NCBI GenBank assembly: GCA_901456055.1
Contig: CABDWT010000019.1
Coordinates: 62,001-126,000 of the forward strand
Source: Phytobacter ursingii
Lineage (GTDB): Bacteria > Pseudomonadota > Gammaproteobacteria > Enterobacterales > Enterobacteriaceae
Direction of reading: 5' to 3'
Length of the DNA stretch: 64,000 nt
Shown: piece by piece, positions 1-10,212 of the stretch
Layout: every line of letters starts with the position of its first letter
Position numbering within the stretch: position 1 is the first letter of the stretch
Notes under the pieces: model-generated
Told to the model about the DNA's origin: nothing
The model's input: only the letters and a program-made list of their open reading frames with translations
Databases searched by the model: none
Made by a program: the position numbers and the translations under genes

Positions 1-1304
1 CTCTGGTCGGCGCACTCGTTGTGATTGCCGTGGTTACCGTAGGGCTCAGCGTACTGGACGTCTCACTGGCGCTGATGTTGGGTGGCATTATGCTGGCCAC
101 GCTGATTATCCTGCCGCCGCTCTTTTATCGTGCCGGGAAACCCACCGGCGAAAGTCTGACGCAGCTTCGCGGGCAATATCGCCAGCAATTAACCACCTGG
201 CTGCAGGGTCAGGCTGAACTCACGATTTTCGGTGCCAGCCAGCGCTACCGCGAACAGATGGAAAATACAGAATTGAGCTGGCATGACGCCCAGCGCCGTC
301 AGTCCGATCTGACCGCTGCGTCCCAGGCTGTCATGTTACTGATTGGTGCGCTTGCCGTGCTGACTATGCTGTGGTTTGCCTCAGGCAGCGTAGGTGATAA
401 CACTCAGCCAGGCGCGCTTATCGCCCTTTTCGTGTTCTGTGCTTTAGCTGCTTTCGAAGCGCTGGCCCCGGTCACAGGCGCATTCCAGCATCTTGGACAG
501 GTTATCGCCTCAGCGGTACGTATTACGCAAATTACCGACTGCCCTCCCGAAGTACAGTTTCCCCAGTCCTCAATGATGGCGCCTGCCGCGGTCAATGTAC
601 GCCTGCAGGAGATCTCATTTAGCTATCCTGAGCAACCGCAAAAGGCGCTCAACGGCATTAATCTGTCTATCAGCGCTGGCGAACATGTTGCCGTGCTGGG
701 GCGCACAGGTTGCGGTAAATCAACGCTGCTGCAGTTGTTGACGCGTGCCTGGGATCCACAGCACGGGGAAGTATTGCTCAACGAAGTGCCGCTTACGCAC
801 TATAGTGAAACGGCGCTACGTGCGAGTATCAGCATGGTACCGCAGCGTGTACATCTGTTCAGCGCAACGCTGCGCGATAATCTGTTGCTGGCCGCCCCTC
901 AGGCAAGTGATGAAGCCCTGACTGAGGTACTTAACCGCACGGGTCTTGAGAAATTACTTGATGACAGCGGCCTGAATGCCTGGCTGGGTGAAGGCGGTCG
1001 TCAACTGTCCGGCGGCGAGCTTCGCCGTCTGGCTATCGCACGGGCGTTATTACACGATGCGCCGCTGGTCCTGCTGGATGAGCCGACCGAAGGGCTTGAT
1101 GCCGCCACTGAGAGCCAAATCCTTGAGTTGCTTGAAGAAGTGATGCAGGAAAAAACGGTGCTCATGGTGACACATCGCCTGCGCGGACTGAGTCGATTTG
1201 ATCAGATAATTGTGATGGACAACGGACAAATAATTGAGCAAGGTAATCACGCAGCGTTAATGGCAAAACAGGGTCGATACTTCCAGTTTAAGCAACGTCT
1301 GTAG
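1..1304 (+). CDS. cydC: CydC, ATP-binding/permease subunit of the CydDC thiol exporter (5' end missing)
   Basis: CydDC is an inner-membrane ABC exporter that moves glutathione and cysteine to the periplasm and is needed to assemble cytochrome bd. The window starts inside the gene: the frame is open from base 3 and roughly the first 140 residues of the ~573-residue family length lie outside. Visible are the last membrane helices of the transmembrane domain and then a complete nucleotide-binding domain, with Walker A GRTGCGKST, signature LSGGE, Walker B LVLLDEPTEG and a switch histidine in MVTHRLRG. The sequence matches E. coli CydC closely. The GTG at 21 is internal, not the start. It is followed by aat in the same direction, as in E. 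coli. Confidence 0.96.
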   Translation, partial: LVGALVVIAVVTVGLSVLDVSLALMLGGIMLATLIILPPLFYRAGKPTGESLTQLRGQYRQQLTTWLQGQAELTIFGASQRYREQMENTELSWHDAQRRQSDLTAASQAVMLLIGALAVLTMLWFASGSVGDNTQPGALIALFVFCALAAFEALAPVTGAFQHLGQVIASAVRITQITDCPPEVQFPQSSMMAPAAVNVRLQEISFSYPEQPQKALNGINLSISAGEHVAVLGRTGCGKSTLLQLLTRAWDPQHGEVLLNEVPLTHYSETALRASISMVPQRVHLFSATLRDNLLLAAPQASDEALTEVLNRTGLEKLLDDSGLNAWLGEGGRQLSGGELRRLAIARALLHDAPLVLLDEPTEGLDAATESQILELLEEVMQEKTVLMVTHRLRGLSRFDQIIVMDNGQIIEQGNHAALMAKQGRYFQFKQRL

Positions 1305-1415
1305 TCGATGTATGTCGTCCTTTTCAGCCTCCCTTCATGGGAAGATGCTAAAGTGCTGTGCTGGAAGTGACGATATATATGGGGTATTCCTTGTTGCGTT
1401 GTGGAGCGTTGTGTC

Positions 1416-2117
1416 ATGCGCCTGGTCCAGCTGTCTCGTCATACCTTAGCGTTCCCCTCGCCGGAAGCGGCGCTGCGTGAACCAAATGGCTTGTTGGCAC
1501 TCGGCGGGGATCTTAGCCCTGCCCGTCTACTGATGGCATACCAGCGCGGCATCTTTCCGTGGTTTTCGCCTGGCGATCCCATTCTCTGGTGGTCGCCGGA
1601 CCCACGTGCTGTGCTGTGGCCCGCAGAGTTTCATGTCAGTCGTAGTATGAAACGCTTTCACAAGTCCTCCTCCTATCGCGTTACGATCAATCATGCCTTT
1701 GGACGGGTAATCGACGGTTGTACAGAAGATCGCGATGAGGGAACCTGGATAACACCGGACGTGGTGCTCGCTTATCACCGTTTGCATGAGTTGGGATATG
1801 CCCATTCAATTGAGGTCTGGGAGAAGGATGAACTGGTCGGTGGCATGTACGGCGTGTCGCAGGGAACACTGTTTTGCGGCGAGTCGATGTTCAGTCGCCG
1901 TGTTAACGCATCCAAAACCGCATTGATGGTATTCAGCCATGCCTTCGCTCGCGATGGTGGTCAACTGATTGATTGTCAGGTGCTGAACGCCCATACAGCC
2001 TCGCTTGGAGCAGTGGAAATCCCGCGACGCGAGTACCTTGAATGGCTTAGAGAGCTTCGCCTGCAAAAGCTTCCGTCCCATTTCTGGGTCCCCAGGGAAC
2101 TGTTTTTACCCGCCTGA
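1416..2117 (+). CDS. aat: Leucyl/phenylalanyl-tRNA--protein transferase
   Basis: Aat adds Leu or Phe from aminoacyl-tRNA to the N terminus of proteins that begin with Arg or Lys, creating N-degrons for ClpS-ClpAP. The 233-residue product fits the family length and has the typical GNAT-like stretches, including [20 protein letters not shown] and the [17 protein letters not shown] core. I chose the ATG at 1416 (MRLVQLSRH) because it matches the E. coli start and has a GGAG ribosome-binding site about 10 bases upstream; a GTG at 1401 would add five residues. The adaptor and unfoldase that use its products, clpS and clpA, lie a few kilobases downstream on the other strand. Confidence 0.96.
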   Translation: MRLVQLSRHTLAFPSPEAALREPNGLLALGGDLSPARLLMAYQRGIFPWFSPGDPILWWSPDPRAVLWPAEFHVSRSMKRFHKSSSYRVTINHAFGRVIDGCTEDRDEGTWITPDVVLAYHRLHELGYAHSIEVWEKDELVGGMYGVSQGTLFCGESMFSRRVNASKTALMVFSHAFARDGGQLIDCQVLNAHTASLGAVEIPRREYLEWLRELRLQKLPSHFWVPRELFLPA

Positions 2118-2402
2118 TGAATGTTTTCGGCACATTTTTTATCAGGGTGTTATAATGGACGCTCAGAGCAGCTTCTGCCTGTTACCCCGCCACCATTCGG
2201 GAAAGCTTGTATCAGGGACGTCCTTCATTTCCTTCATCGTTCCCCTTTACACGTTGCGCTTATTGCGTGCCGTGAGTGTGGCGTGAGGGTAATGCGCAAA
2301 AGCCGCTTTGCTGCGTTTTATCGCACAAATCTTTACTTAACAGACGAACTTCGGCATTATCTTGCCGGTTCAAAAAAATATGGTAGTGATACCCCCGAGG
2401 AT

Positions 2403-2624
<222 letters not shown>

Positions 2625-2655
2625 TTGTTAACGCACGCACGTGCAAGAATTTGAG

Positions 2656-2682
2656 AGCCGGACGCGCAGTCCGGCTTTTTTC
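2656..2682 (+). terminator. Intrinsic terminator after infA
   Basis: An 8-bp stem (AGCCGGAC / GTCCGGCT) with a short loop is followed by a run of T. It lies 31 bases after the infA stop. In E. coli the serW tRNA gene lies in this infA-clpA gap; here only terminators are present. Confidence 0.85.
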
Positions 2683-2749
2683 GTTTCTGAATACGATGCG
2701 CCCCACTTTATTGGGATGTAGCCAATATCAACGTCAGTATGTTGCGCAT

Positions 2750-2782
2750 AAAAAAAACCGGACATCAGTCCGGTTTTTTATT
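2750..2782. terminator. Bidirectional terminator between infA and clpA
   Basis: The stem ACCGGAC / GTCCGGT is flanked by A7 on one side and T6 on the other, so it can end transcription from either direction. It sits 14 bases past the clpA stop codon. Confidence 0.85.
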
Positions 2783-2795
2783 TCAGGCGGTGAGA

Positions 2796-5075
2796 TTAAT
2801 GTGCTGCTTCCGGTTTATGCTTCTGCGCGCTCTGGAAGTCATATTTCAGCTCATCTTTCTCTTTGTCCAGCGTTACTGTTACCTGGCCGCCATCAACCAA
2901 TAAACCAAACAGCAATTCATTAGCGAGCGGTTTTTTCAGGTTATCCTGGATAACGCGTCCCATTGGACGAGCCCCCATCGCGCGGTCATAGCCTTTTTCT
3001 GCCAGCCAGTTGCGGGCATCCTGGCTAACTTCCAGCGACACGCCTTTCTGATCCAACTGCACCTGGAGCTCGACGATAAATTTGTCGACCACCTGATGAA
3101 TAACCTCAGTCGACAAATGATCGAACCAGATAATGTTGTCCAGACGGTTACGAAATTCCGGCGTAAAGATCTTTTTGATCTCTTCCATCGCATCGGTGCT
3201 GTTATCCTGGTGGATAAGACCGATGGATTTACGCTCGGTTTCACGTACGCCGGCGTTGGTGGTCATCACCAGCACCACATTGCGGAAATCCGCCTTGCGC
3301 CCGTTGTTGTCGGTCAGCGTACCGTTATCCATGACCTGCAACAGCAGATTAAAGACATCCGGATGTGCTTTCTCGATTTCATCAAGCAGCAGCACCGCAT
3401 GAGGATGTTTAATGACCGCATCCGTCAGTAAGCCGCCCTGATCAAAGCCGACATATCCCGGAGGTGCGCCAATCAAACGGCTGACCGTATGACGTTCCAT
3501 ATATTCGGACATATCAAAACGCAGCAGTTCGATGCCCAGGGCTTTAGAAAGCTGGACCGTCACTTCGGTTTTCCCGACCCCGGTAGGACCGGCGAACAGG
3601 AAAGAACCGACTGGCTTATGCTCATGGCCCAGCCCCGCACGGCTCATCTTAATGGCTTCGGTTAATGCCTCAATGGCTTTATCCTGTCCAAAGACCAGCA
3701 TTTTCAGGCGATCGCCGAGATTTTTCAGGGTATCGCGATCGCTTTGCGACACACTTTTCTCAGGAATACGCGCGATACGGGCTACAACCGATTCAATATC
3801 CGCCACGTTGATGGTTTTTTTACGCTTGCTGACGGGCATCAGTCGTGCACGCGCGCCTGCTTCGTCAATCACATCAATCGCTTTATCCGGCAGATGACGA
3901 TCGTTAATGTATTTCACCGCCAGCTCCACCGCCGCACGCACCGCTTTCGCGGTATAACGCACATCATGGTGTGCTTCGTATTTCGGTTTCAGCCCATTGA
4001 TAATCTGCACGGTCTCTTCGACAGAGGGTTCAGTAATATCAATTTTCTGGAAACGACGCGCCAGCGCGCGGTCTTTCTCAAAAATGTTGCTGAATTCCTG
4101 ATACGTCGTCGACCCCATCACGCGAATCTTACCGCTGGAGAGCAACGGTTTGATCAGGTTAGCGGCATCCACTTGCCCACCTGACGCGGCACCCGCACCG
4201 ATGATGGTGTGGATTTCGTCGATAAACAGAATGCTGTTGCTGTCCTGCTCAAGCTGCTTCAACAGCGCTTTGAAACGTTTTTCAAAGTCACCGCGATATT
4301 TTGTCCCAGCCAGCAGAGAACCGATATCCAGCGAATAGACAGTGCAGTCAGCCATAATTTCAGGCACATCACCCTGCACAATACGCCATGCCAGACCTTC
4401 GGCAATGGCCGTCTTACCGACACCGGATTCCCCCACCAACAGCGGGTTATTTTTACGACGACGACAAAGAACCTGGACAGTACGCTCAAGCTCTTTGTCA
4501 CGCCCAATCAACGGATCAATTCCGCCGACGCGAGCAAGCTGATTGAGATTGGTGGTGAAGTTTTCCATACGTTCCTCCCCGCCTGCTTGCTCTTCATTAT
4601 TCGCCTGACTGCTTGAATCAGAAGAGGATTGTCCCGGCTCGTCTTTGCGTGTGCCGTGAGAGATGAAGTTAACCACGTCAAGGCGGCTCACTTCATGTTT
4701 GCGCAGCAGATAAGCCGCTTGCGACTCCTGCTCGCTGAAAATGGCAACCAGCACGTTCGCCCCGGAGACTTCACTACGGCCAGAGGACTGAACATGGAAC
4801 ACCGCGCGCTGTAAGACACGCTGGAAGCTGAGCGTCGGTTGGGTATCACGCTCCTCTTCACTCATCGGCAGGACGGGTGTGGTTTGTTCGATGAAGGCTT
4901 CGAGTTCCTGTCGCAACGCCACCAGGTCCACCGAACACGCTTCCAGCGCTTCGCGGGCCGAGGGGTTACTGAGCAAGGCCAGTAACAGGTGTTCGACGGT
5001 CATAAACTCATGTCGGTGCTCACGCGCTCTGGCGAAAGCCATGTTTAAACTGAGTTCCAGTTCTTGATTGAGCAT
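2796..5075 (-). CDS. clpA: ClpA, ATPase subunit of the ClpAP protease
   Basis: ClpA is a hexameric AAA+ unfoldase that feeds substrates, including N-degron proteins delivered by ClpS, to the ClpP peptidase. The 759-residue product has the N-terminal repeat domain, a first AAA+ module with Walker A GESGVGKT and Walker B ILFIDEIH, and a second module with GPTGVGKT and [11 protein letters not shown], followed by the D2 small domain. The start at 5075 ([11 protein letters not shown]) has a GGAGGT ribosome-binding site and matches E. coli; a GTG 15 bases upstream is unlikely. It lies 30 bases downstream of clpS, in the same operon order as E. coli. Confidence 0.98.
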   Translation of the reverse strand: MLNQELELSLNMAFARAREHRHEFMTVEHLLLALLSNPSAREALEACSVDLVALRQELEAFIEQTTPVLPMSEEERDTQPTLSFQRVLQRAVFHVQSSGRSEVSGANVLVAIFSEQESQAAYLLRKHEVSRLDVVNFISHGTRKDEPGQSSSDSSSQANNEEQAGGEERMENFTTNLNQLARVGGIDPLIGRDKELERTVQVLCRRRKNNPLLVGESGVGKTAIAEGLAWRIVQGDVPEIMADCTVYSLDIGSLLAGTKYRGDFEKRFKALLKQLEQDSNSILFIDEIHTIIGAGAASGGQVDAANLIKPLLSSGKIRVMGSTTYQEFSNIFEKDRALARRFQKIDITEPSVEETVQIINGLKPKYEAHHDVRYTAKAVRAAVELAVKYINDRHLPDKAIDVIDEAGARARLMPVSKRKKTINVADIESVVARIARIPEKSVSQSDRDTLKNLGDRLKMLVFGQDKAIEALTEAIKMSRAGLGHEHKPVGSFLFAGPTGVGKTEVTVQLSKALGIELLRFDMSEYMERHTVSRLIGAPPGYVGFDQGGLLTDAVIKHPHAVLLLDEIEKAHPDVFNLLLQVMDNGTLTDNNGRKADFRNVVLVMTTNAGVRETERKSIGLIHQDNSTDAMEEIKKIFTPEFRNRLDNIIWFDHLSTEVIHQVVDKFIVELQVQLDQKGVSLEVSQDARNWLAEKGYDRAMGARPMGRVIQDNLKKPLANELLFGLLVDGGQVTVTLDKEKDELKYDFQSAQKHKPEAAH

Positions 5076-5105
5076 TGGCACCTCCCCCAAGTTTTATGCC
5101 TGCAT

Positions 5106-5426
5106 TCAGGCTCTTTCCAGCGTACACAACAACGGATGTTCGTTTTCCCTGGCATATTTATTTACCATCGACACCTTCGTTTCCGCGACTTCTGCGGTGA
5201 AAACACCACAAATTGCCTTTCCACGATAGTGCACAGTAAGCATCAGTTGCGTTGCACGTTCTACATCATAAGAAAAGAACTTTTGTAGCACGTCAATAAC
5301 AAATTCCATCGGCGTGTAATCATCGTTCATTAACATAACTTTATACATGGATGGCGGCTTTAGCGCGTCACGCAGTTTTTCATCCGCCAGGTGGTCAAAA
5401 TCCAGCCAGTTATTGGTCTTGCCCAT
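5106..5426 (-). CDS. clpS: ClpS, N-degron adaptor of ClpAP
   Basis: ClpS binds proteins with N-terminal Leu, Phe, Tyr or Trp and hands them to ClpA. The 106-residue product has the disordered N-terminal extension ([17 protein letters not shown]) and the conserved core with the substrate-pocket segment [18 protein letters not shown] and the [20 protein letters not shown] stretch. It is almost identical to E. coli ClpS and lies immediately upstream of clpA. Confidence 0.98.
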   Translation of the reverse strand: MGKTNNWLDFDHLADEKLRDALKPPSMYKVMLMNDDYTPMEFVIDVLQKFFSYDVERATQLMLTVHYRGKAICGVFTAEVAETKVSMVNKYARENEHPLLCTLERA

Positions 5427-5753
5427 CGTCAGTTTTCATCTTAGGTTACAGGTTCCGACCCAAATCAATCGGTCGATTACATGAGTCTAGATGTATTTTT
5501 AATCTACATCAGGTGTTAGATAACTATCATCTATCGTTGTCATCCGCGACGGCTGTCACAAACCCCTCCAATAGCGTTAACTGCTTCAAATTTTTGATTG
5601 ATGCACCCCGCAGAACCCCTGCCAAACGCTTGACGCGATGCCTGATTTCTCTAAATTGTACAGGCGAGAGTTGGCGAGGTTTTGAACAAACCCACACTCT
5701 GCCACCGGTTCATTCCATCTTACTTAAATAAGATTTACGAAGGATGTCGAAGC
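5427..5753. other. Divergent intergenic region clpS-cspD
   Basis: This 327-base region separates two divergently transcribed genes and shows no credible gene. It contains an inverted repeat, GATGTA (5490-5495) and TACATC (5505-5510), nine bases apart, whose function I cannot assign. The promoters and 5' untranslated regions of both genes should be here. The stretch just before cspD carries an AAGGA ribosome-binding site. Confidence 0.5.
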
Positions 5754-5975
5754 ATGGAAACGGGTACTGTCAAGTGGTTCAATAATGCCAAAGGGTTTGG
5801 TTTCATCTGCCCTGAAGGCGGCGGCGAAGATATCTTCGCACATTACTCCACCATTCAGATGGATGGTTACAGAACGTTAAAAGCCGGGCAAACCGTCCGG
5901 TTTGATGTACATCAAGGCCCTAAAGGCAATCATGCCAGTCTCATCGTGCCTGTAGAAGCAGAAGCCGTCGCCTGA
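5754..5975 (+). CDS. cspD: CspD, cold-shock-domain inhibitor of DNA replication
   Basis: CspD is a CspA-family single-stranded nucleic-acid-binding protein which in E. coli is made in stationary phase and blocks replication. The 73-residue product is one cold-shock domain with RNP1 KGFGFIC and RNP2 DIFAHYS. The ATG at 5754 (METGTVKWFNN) matches the family start. A palindromic terminator follows at 6008-6040. Confidence 0.97.
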   Translation: METGTVKWFNNAKGFGFICPEGGGEDIFAHYSTIQMDGYRTLKAGQTVRFDVHQGPKGNHASLIVPVEAEAVA

Positions 5976-6007
5976 CGGCGCTTTCTTCATTGTGTACATG
6001 CCGCAGT

Positions 6008-6040
6008 TAAAATGCCAGTCCAGTCGACTGGCATTTTTAT
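6008..6040. terminator. Bidirectional terminator between cspD and macB
   Basis: The stem ATGCCAGTC / GACTGGCAT has A4 before it and T5 after it, and separates the two convergent genes. Its right side touches the macB stop codon. Confidence 0.8.
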
Positions 6041-7984
6041 TTACTCTCGCGCCAGCGCATCCACCGGGTCCAGTCGCGCCGCATTGCGGGCTGGCAACCA
6101 GCCAAACAGCACGCCCGTAAAGGTTGAACAGATAAACGCCGTCAACAACGCGACGGGCGAAAAACCTATCTCCCAACCTGGCAGGAACAGTTGCAGCGTG
6201 AAGGCGATAGCCATAGAAAGCGCCACACCCAACGCGCCCCCTACCAGGCACACCAGCACAGCTTCAATCAAAAACTGCGCCAGCACATCGCTCGCCCTTG
6301 CGCCCACCGCCATGCGGATACCAATCTCACGGGTACGTTCCGTTACTGATACCAGCATAATATTCATTACACCAATACCGCCAACCAGAAGTGAGATGAC
6401 CGCAACCAACGTTAAAAACAGCTGAAGAGTACGTGTGGTCTTTTCTGCCGTTTTCAATACACCGTCCATATTCCAGGTAAAGAAATCTTTTTTTCCATGG
6501 CGTAACGACAGTAACCGCGTAAGCTGCTGCTCGGCCTGCTCACTGCTGTAACCTTCATTGACACGCACGGTAATGGAGTTCAGCCAGGACTGTCCCAGAA
6601 CGCGTGCTGAGAGGGTTGAATAAGGCAACCAGACACGCAAAATTTTACTGCTGCCGAACATGGACTGCTTCTCTTCGGCTACTCCGATCACCGTGGCGGG
6701 CATATTTCCCACCAGAATCACTTCACCTGTCACCTGCGCTTTATTCGGAAACAGCTGTCGACGCGTATTGCTGTCGAGCACCACCACCTGAGCCCGACCT
6801 TTTTCCTGCTCACCGTTAAAAGTATTGCCTTCGCTAAAGGTCATGCCGTAGACATTGAAATACTGACCGCTGACGCCGTTCGCGCTGGCCGCCACATCAA
6901 TATTTCCACTGCGCAGACGCAGGTTTTGCGAGACAGAAGGTGTGGCCGACCGCACCCACGGCTGCTTCTGAATGGCAACCATATCGTCATATTTCAGCGC
7001 CTGTTGGTACTGCGGGTCGTCATCGCCAAAATCTTTACCGGGATAGACATCAATGGTGTTGGTGCCGATGGCACGAATATCAGCCAGTACCAGTTGTTTC
7101 GCGGCATCACCCACCACCACAATAGATACCACCGAGGCAATGCCAATAATGATACCGAGCATGGTGAGCAAGGTACGCATCTTGTTTGCCGCCATCGCCC
7201 GCCACGCCATCATCAGTGCTTCCTGGAAACGCCCGGAAAATTGTCGCCAGTTGCCGGGCTCCGCTCCAGTACGCATCGTCTTCGGCGCGTTGCCATGCTT
7301 CGCTGAGGGAGGATTAGTGATTATCTCGCCATCGCGGATTTCGATTACCCTTTCAGCCTGAGCGGCAATTTCCGCATCGTGGGTGACAATAATGACCGTG
7401 TGGCCACGATCGCGAAGCTGGTGCAGGATAGCCATCACCTCTTCACCCGAATGGCTATCCAGTGCGCCGGTCGGTTCGTCAGCCAGGATAACCTGCCCGC
7501 CGTTCATAAGAGCGCGCGCGATACTGACGCGTTGCTGTTGCCCGCCGGAAAGCTGTGAAGGTGGATACGCCATCCGTTCACCCAGCCCCAGTCGCGCCAG
7601 CAGTTCCTTTGCCCGCGCCAGCCGCGCCTTACGTTCAACGCCTGCATAGACGGCGGGGACTTCGACGTTCTGCGCTGCAGTAAGATGTGATAACAGATGA
7701 TAACGCTGAAAGATGAAACCGAAGTGTTCGCGCCGCAGTCTGGCAAGCGCATCGCCATTGAGTGTTGAAATATCAATCCCGGCAACCCGATAGCTGCCGC
7801 TGGTCGGCTTATCCAGGCAGCCAAGTATATTCATCAAGGTCGACTTACCGGACCCGGAAGCTCCGACAATCGCCACCATCTCACCGGCGTGGATATCAAG
7901 GGTGATACCTTTAAGAACGTCCACCCGCCCGTCACCGGAAGGATAACTACGACGAATATCTTTAAGCTCGAGCAGCGCCGTCAT
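6041..7984 (-). CDS. macB: MacB, macrolide/enterotoxin ABC exporter ATPase-permease
   Basis: MacB is the inner-membrane dimer of the MacAB-TolC tripartite pump, which in E. coli exports macrolides, heat-stable enterotoxin and protoporphyrin. The 647-residue product has an N-terminal ATPase domain (Walker [10 protein letters not shown] near residue 40, LSGGQQQR signature, Walker [14 protein letters not shown]). After it come one membrane helix, a large periplasmic domain and three C-terminal helices of the FtsX-like permease domain ([20 protein letters not shown]). Its start overlaps the macA stop by four bases, so the two are translationally coupled. Confidence 0.97.
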   Translation of the reverse strand: MTALLELKDIRRSYPSGDGRVDVLKGITLDIHAGEMVAIVGASGSGKSTLMNILGCLDKPTSGSYRVAGIDISTLNGDALARLRREHFGFIFQRYHLLSHLTAAQNVEVPAVYAGVERKARLARAKELLARLGLGERMAYPPSQLSGGQQQRVSIARALMNGGQVILADEPTGALDSHSGEEVMAILHQLRDRGHTVIIVTHDAEIAAQAERVIEIRDGEIITNPPSAKHGNAPKTMRTGAEPGNWRQFSGRFQEALMMAWRAMAANKMRTLLTMLGIIIGIASVVSIVVVGDAAKQLVLADIRAIGTNTIDVYPGKDFGDDDPQYQQALKYDDMVAIQKQPWVRSATPSVSQNLRLRSGNIDVAASANGVSGQYFNVYGMTFSEGNTFNGEQEKGRAQVVVLDSNTRRQLFPNKAQVTGEVILVGNMPATVIGVAEEKQSMFGSSKILRVWLPYSTLSARVLGQSWLNSITVRVNEGYSSEQAEQQLTRLLSLRHGKKDFFTWNMDGVLKTAEKTTRTLQLFLTLVAVISLLVGGIGVMNIMLVSVTERTREIGIRMAVGARASDVLAQFLIEAVLVCLVGGALGVALSMAIAFTLQLFLPGWEIGFSPVALLTAFICSTFTGVLFGWLPARNAARLDPVDALARE

Positions 7985-9096
7985 TTTTTAGCCCCGGGTT
8001 TGATTTCCGAAATGACCACCTCCTCTCCGGCATCCAGCCCTTTTGTCACCTCAGCATCAGTATCATTGCGGGCGCCCAGCGTCACTTCACGGTCGCGTAC
8101 TTCACCGTTACGCAGCACTTTCACTTTGTAACGGTTATCACCCACCGGATCGCCTAATGCCGCTAGCGGCACGGTGAGGACATTTTTCACACCTGTTAAC
8201 TGAATATGTACCTGCGCCGTCATTTCAAGGCGAAGAACACCTTGCGGGTTAGGTACCTCGAAACGCGCATAGTAAAAAATAGCGTCATTCACCTTTTGCG
8301 GCGTGGGAAGAATATCCTTCAGTTTGCCTTCATAGCGGGTTTCCGGGTCGCCCAGCACGGTGAACCAGGCTTTCTGTCCCGGCCTGAGGTGAATGACATC
8401 GGCCTCGGATACCTGTGCTTTCACCAGCATGGTACTCATATCCGCCAGCGTCAGAATATTCGGGGCCTGCTGAGCGGCGATAACCGTCTGGCCCTGCAAA
8501 GTGGTAATTTCCGTCACCTCGCCCGCCATAGGCGCAACAATGCGGGTGTAATCAAAATTGGCTTTCGCTGTGTCGAGCGTCGCCTGATTACGTTGAATCT
8601 GGGCATCGATAGTGCCAATTTGCGCCTCTTTGACCGCCAGATCGGTAATTGCCGTATCCAGATCCTGGCGCGAGATAAGGTGCGTTTTAGCCAGTTGTTG
8701 CTGACGCGCGAGCGTGACCGCAGCCAGTTTGCGCTCCGCCTGCGCCTGACGGCGTTGCGCATGCAATTCCATCAGGGTCGCTTCCACTTCCTTGATCTGG
8801 TTTGTTGCCTGTTCTGGATCGATAACGCCGAGCAGTTGATCTTTTTTAACTTTGTCGCCGATATTGACCGACAGCGTCTTGAGCTGCCCGCTGACCTGAG
8901 CGCCAACATCCACTTTGCGTAACGCATCCAGCTTACCGGTCGCCAGTACACTCTGCTGCAACTCGCCGGGGCGAACGATCAATGTTTGATAGTGAGGCAC
9001 CGGTGCATTCAACTGCTTAAAGAGCCATATTGCCGTCAGTACGAACAGTACTATCAGCACCAGCCAGATTTTTCGACTTCTTCCCTTCAAATTCAT
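7981..9096 (-). CDS. macA: MacA, periplasmic adaptor of the MacAB-TolC pump
   Basis: MacA is the membrane-fusion protein that links MacB to TolC and stimulates its ATPase. The 371-residue product begins with a basic stretch and one membrane anchor ([17 protein letters not shown]). It then has the biotinyl-lipoyl half-motif around [20 protein letters not shown], a long coiled-coil hairpin rich in Ala, Gln and Lys, and the second lipoyl half and beta-barrel domains. It is the first gene of the macAB operon. Confidence 0.97.
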   Translation of the reverse strand: MNLKGRSRKIWLVLIVLFVLTAIWLFKQLNAPVPHYQTLIVRPGELQQSVLATGKLDALRKVDVGAQVSGQLKTLSVNIGDKVKKDQLLGVIDPEQATNQIKEVEATLMELHAQRRQAQAERKLAAVTLARQQQLAKTHLISRQDLDTAITDLAVKEAQIGTIDAQIQRNQATLDTAKANFDYTRIVAPMAGEVTEITTLQGQTVIAAQQAPNILTLADMSTMLVKAQVSEADVIHLRPGQKAWFTVLGDPETRYEGKLKDILPTPQKVNDAIFYYARFEVPNPQGVLRLEMTAQVHIQLTGVKNVLTVPLAALGDPVGDNRYKVKVLRNGEVRDREVTLGARNDTDAEVTKGLDAGEEVVISEIKPGAKK

Positions 9097-9200
9097 AACT
9101 TTTCCAGATATCCAAACTGACTCTATTGATGCCAGTATTCATTAAACATTTACTCAACGAAACTGAATCTTCTCTTTTTTCACATAATTCATTTATTCGG

Positions 9201-9225
9201 TGTTGAAATACATTTTGTTGAAATA
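9201..9225. repeat. Perfect 10-bp direct repeat upstream of ybjX
   Basis: TGTTGAAATA occurs twice, at 9201-9210 and 9216-9225, giving a 15-bp period. It lies between the divergent macA and ybjX genes. Spaced direct repeats of this kind are typical binding sites for OmpR-type regulators. In Salmonella ybjX is under PhoP control, but the 15-bp period does not match the PhoP box, whose half-sites are 11 bp apart. The function is unassigned. Confidence 0.45.
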
Positions 9226-9258
9226 TTGGCACTACGATAACAATTCGAGTTTTGTGTC

Positions 9259-10212
9259 ATGTCCACTATCGCTGGAATCACTTCACCAGTACTCTCTGTT
9301 AAAACAGGCTGGCAACTTTTTTTTCATCTTGCCAGTGGCAAATTAACGCCAGGCCTTGCCTGGAAAAATCCATCCTACCGGCAAAAATTTGTACTGCGTT
9401 CGTTACTCAAACCGCTTGGTACCGCGAAACTGCTCTCCAGCCTGGCGCAGCACCCTGATTTATTACTCATGCTCAATGCACAGCCTGGCCTGCCATGTCG
9501 ATTACATCGCCCGTGGTTGTCATTAACTTTCGATGAGAAAAAAACACTCGCTGCACTCGATTATCATTACACAACCCTTTGTGCGCGCTTACCCACCGCT
9601 GTGCGTTCAAGCTTTTTTACTCCGCAGGGCATCACTTTTGCCGAATTGACCGGCAAAAATGGGGAACTGTACAACATCCGTTTTTATTCGGACCCGATGC
9701 TGGATAAAGAAGGCGAAGCGACACTGGTTTTCTGCGATGAACAGCGTACCCAACTGGCGGGAATGACCTTCGCGTTGTGTCAATATGAAGGGAAACGCAC
9801 ACTGTTTATCGGCGGCTTACAGGGCGCAAAAGCGAATGTTCCCCATGATGCTATCCAGGCCGCAACCAAGAGTTGTCATGGCTTATTTCCGAAACGCCTG
9901 CTGTTGGAAGCATGTACGGAACTGGCGTCTTACCTGGATATCGAGCAGATAATTGCCGTCGGTAATGACACGCATATTTATCAAAGCTGGCGCTACCGTA
10001 AGAAAAAACAGGACAAGTTACACGCGGACTACGACAGCTTCTGGGAATCGCTCAGCGGAGAGCATACCGCCGAGGGGACCTTCCGCCTGCCCATGTTTAT
10101 AGCGCGTAAAACCATGGAAGAGATCGCCAGTAAAAAACGCGCGGAGTACCGCCGCCGCTATGAATTACTGGATTCATTACAAAATCAGATGCGTCAGATT
10201 TTGCAACGCTAA
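9259..10212 (+). CDS. ybjX: YbjX, VirK/DUF535 family protein
   Basis: The 317-residue product belongs to the DUF535 (VirK/YbjX) family. Members affect outer-membrane lipid A phenotypes and virulence in Salmonella and Shigella, but no biochemical activity is firmly known. Family-like segments are FYSDPMLDKEGEATLVFCD and YQSWRYRKKKQDKLHADYDSFW. No signal peptide is evident. Only a weak ribosome-binding site precedes the ATG. The gene is divergent from macA, and its stop codon overlaps that of ybjD on the other strand by four bases. Confidence 0.93.
   Translation: MSTIAGITSPVLSVKTGWQLFFHLASGKLTPGLAWKNPSYRQKFVLRSLLKPLGTAKLLSSLAQHPDLLLMLNAQPGLPCRLHRPWLSLTFDEKKTLAALDYHYTTLCARLPTAVRSSFFTPQGITFAELTGKNGELYNIRFYSDPMLDKEGEATLVFCDEQRTQLAGMTFALCQYEGKRTLFIGGLQGAKANVPHDAIQAATKSCHGLFPKRLLLEACTELASYLDIEQIIAVGNDTHIYQSWRYRKKKQDKLHADYDSFWESLSGEHTAEGTFRLPMFIARKTMEEIASKKRAEYRRRYELLDSLQNQMRQILQR

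Noticed and set aside
3096-4616. Several frames of 110-146 codons opposite clpA
   Set aside because: They are antisense to a fully conserved gene, and their compositions are those expected from reading clpA backwards.
9201-9225. PhoP box before ybjX
   Set aside because: The repeats are TGTTGA with a 15-bp period, while the PhoP box needs TGTTTA-like hexamers 11 bp apart. I kept it only as an unassigned direct repeat.
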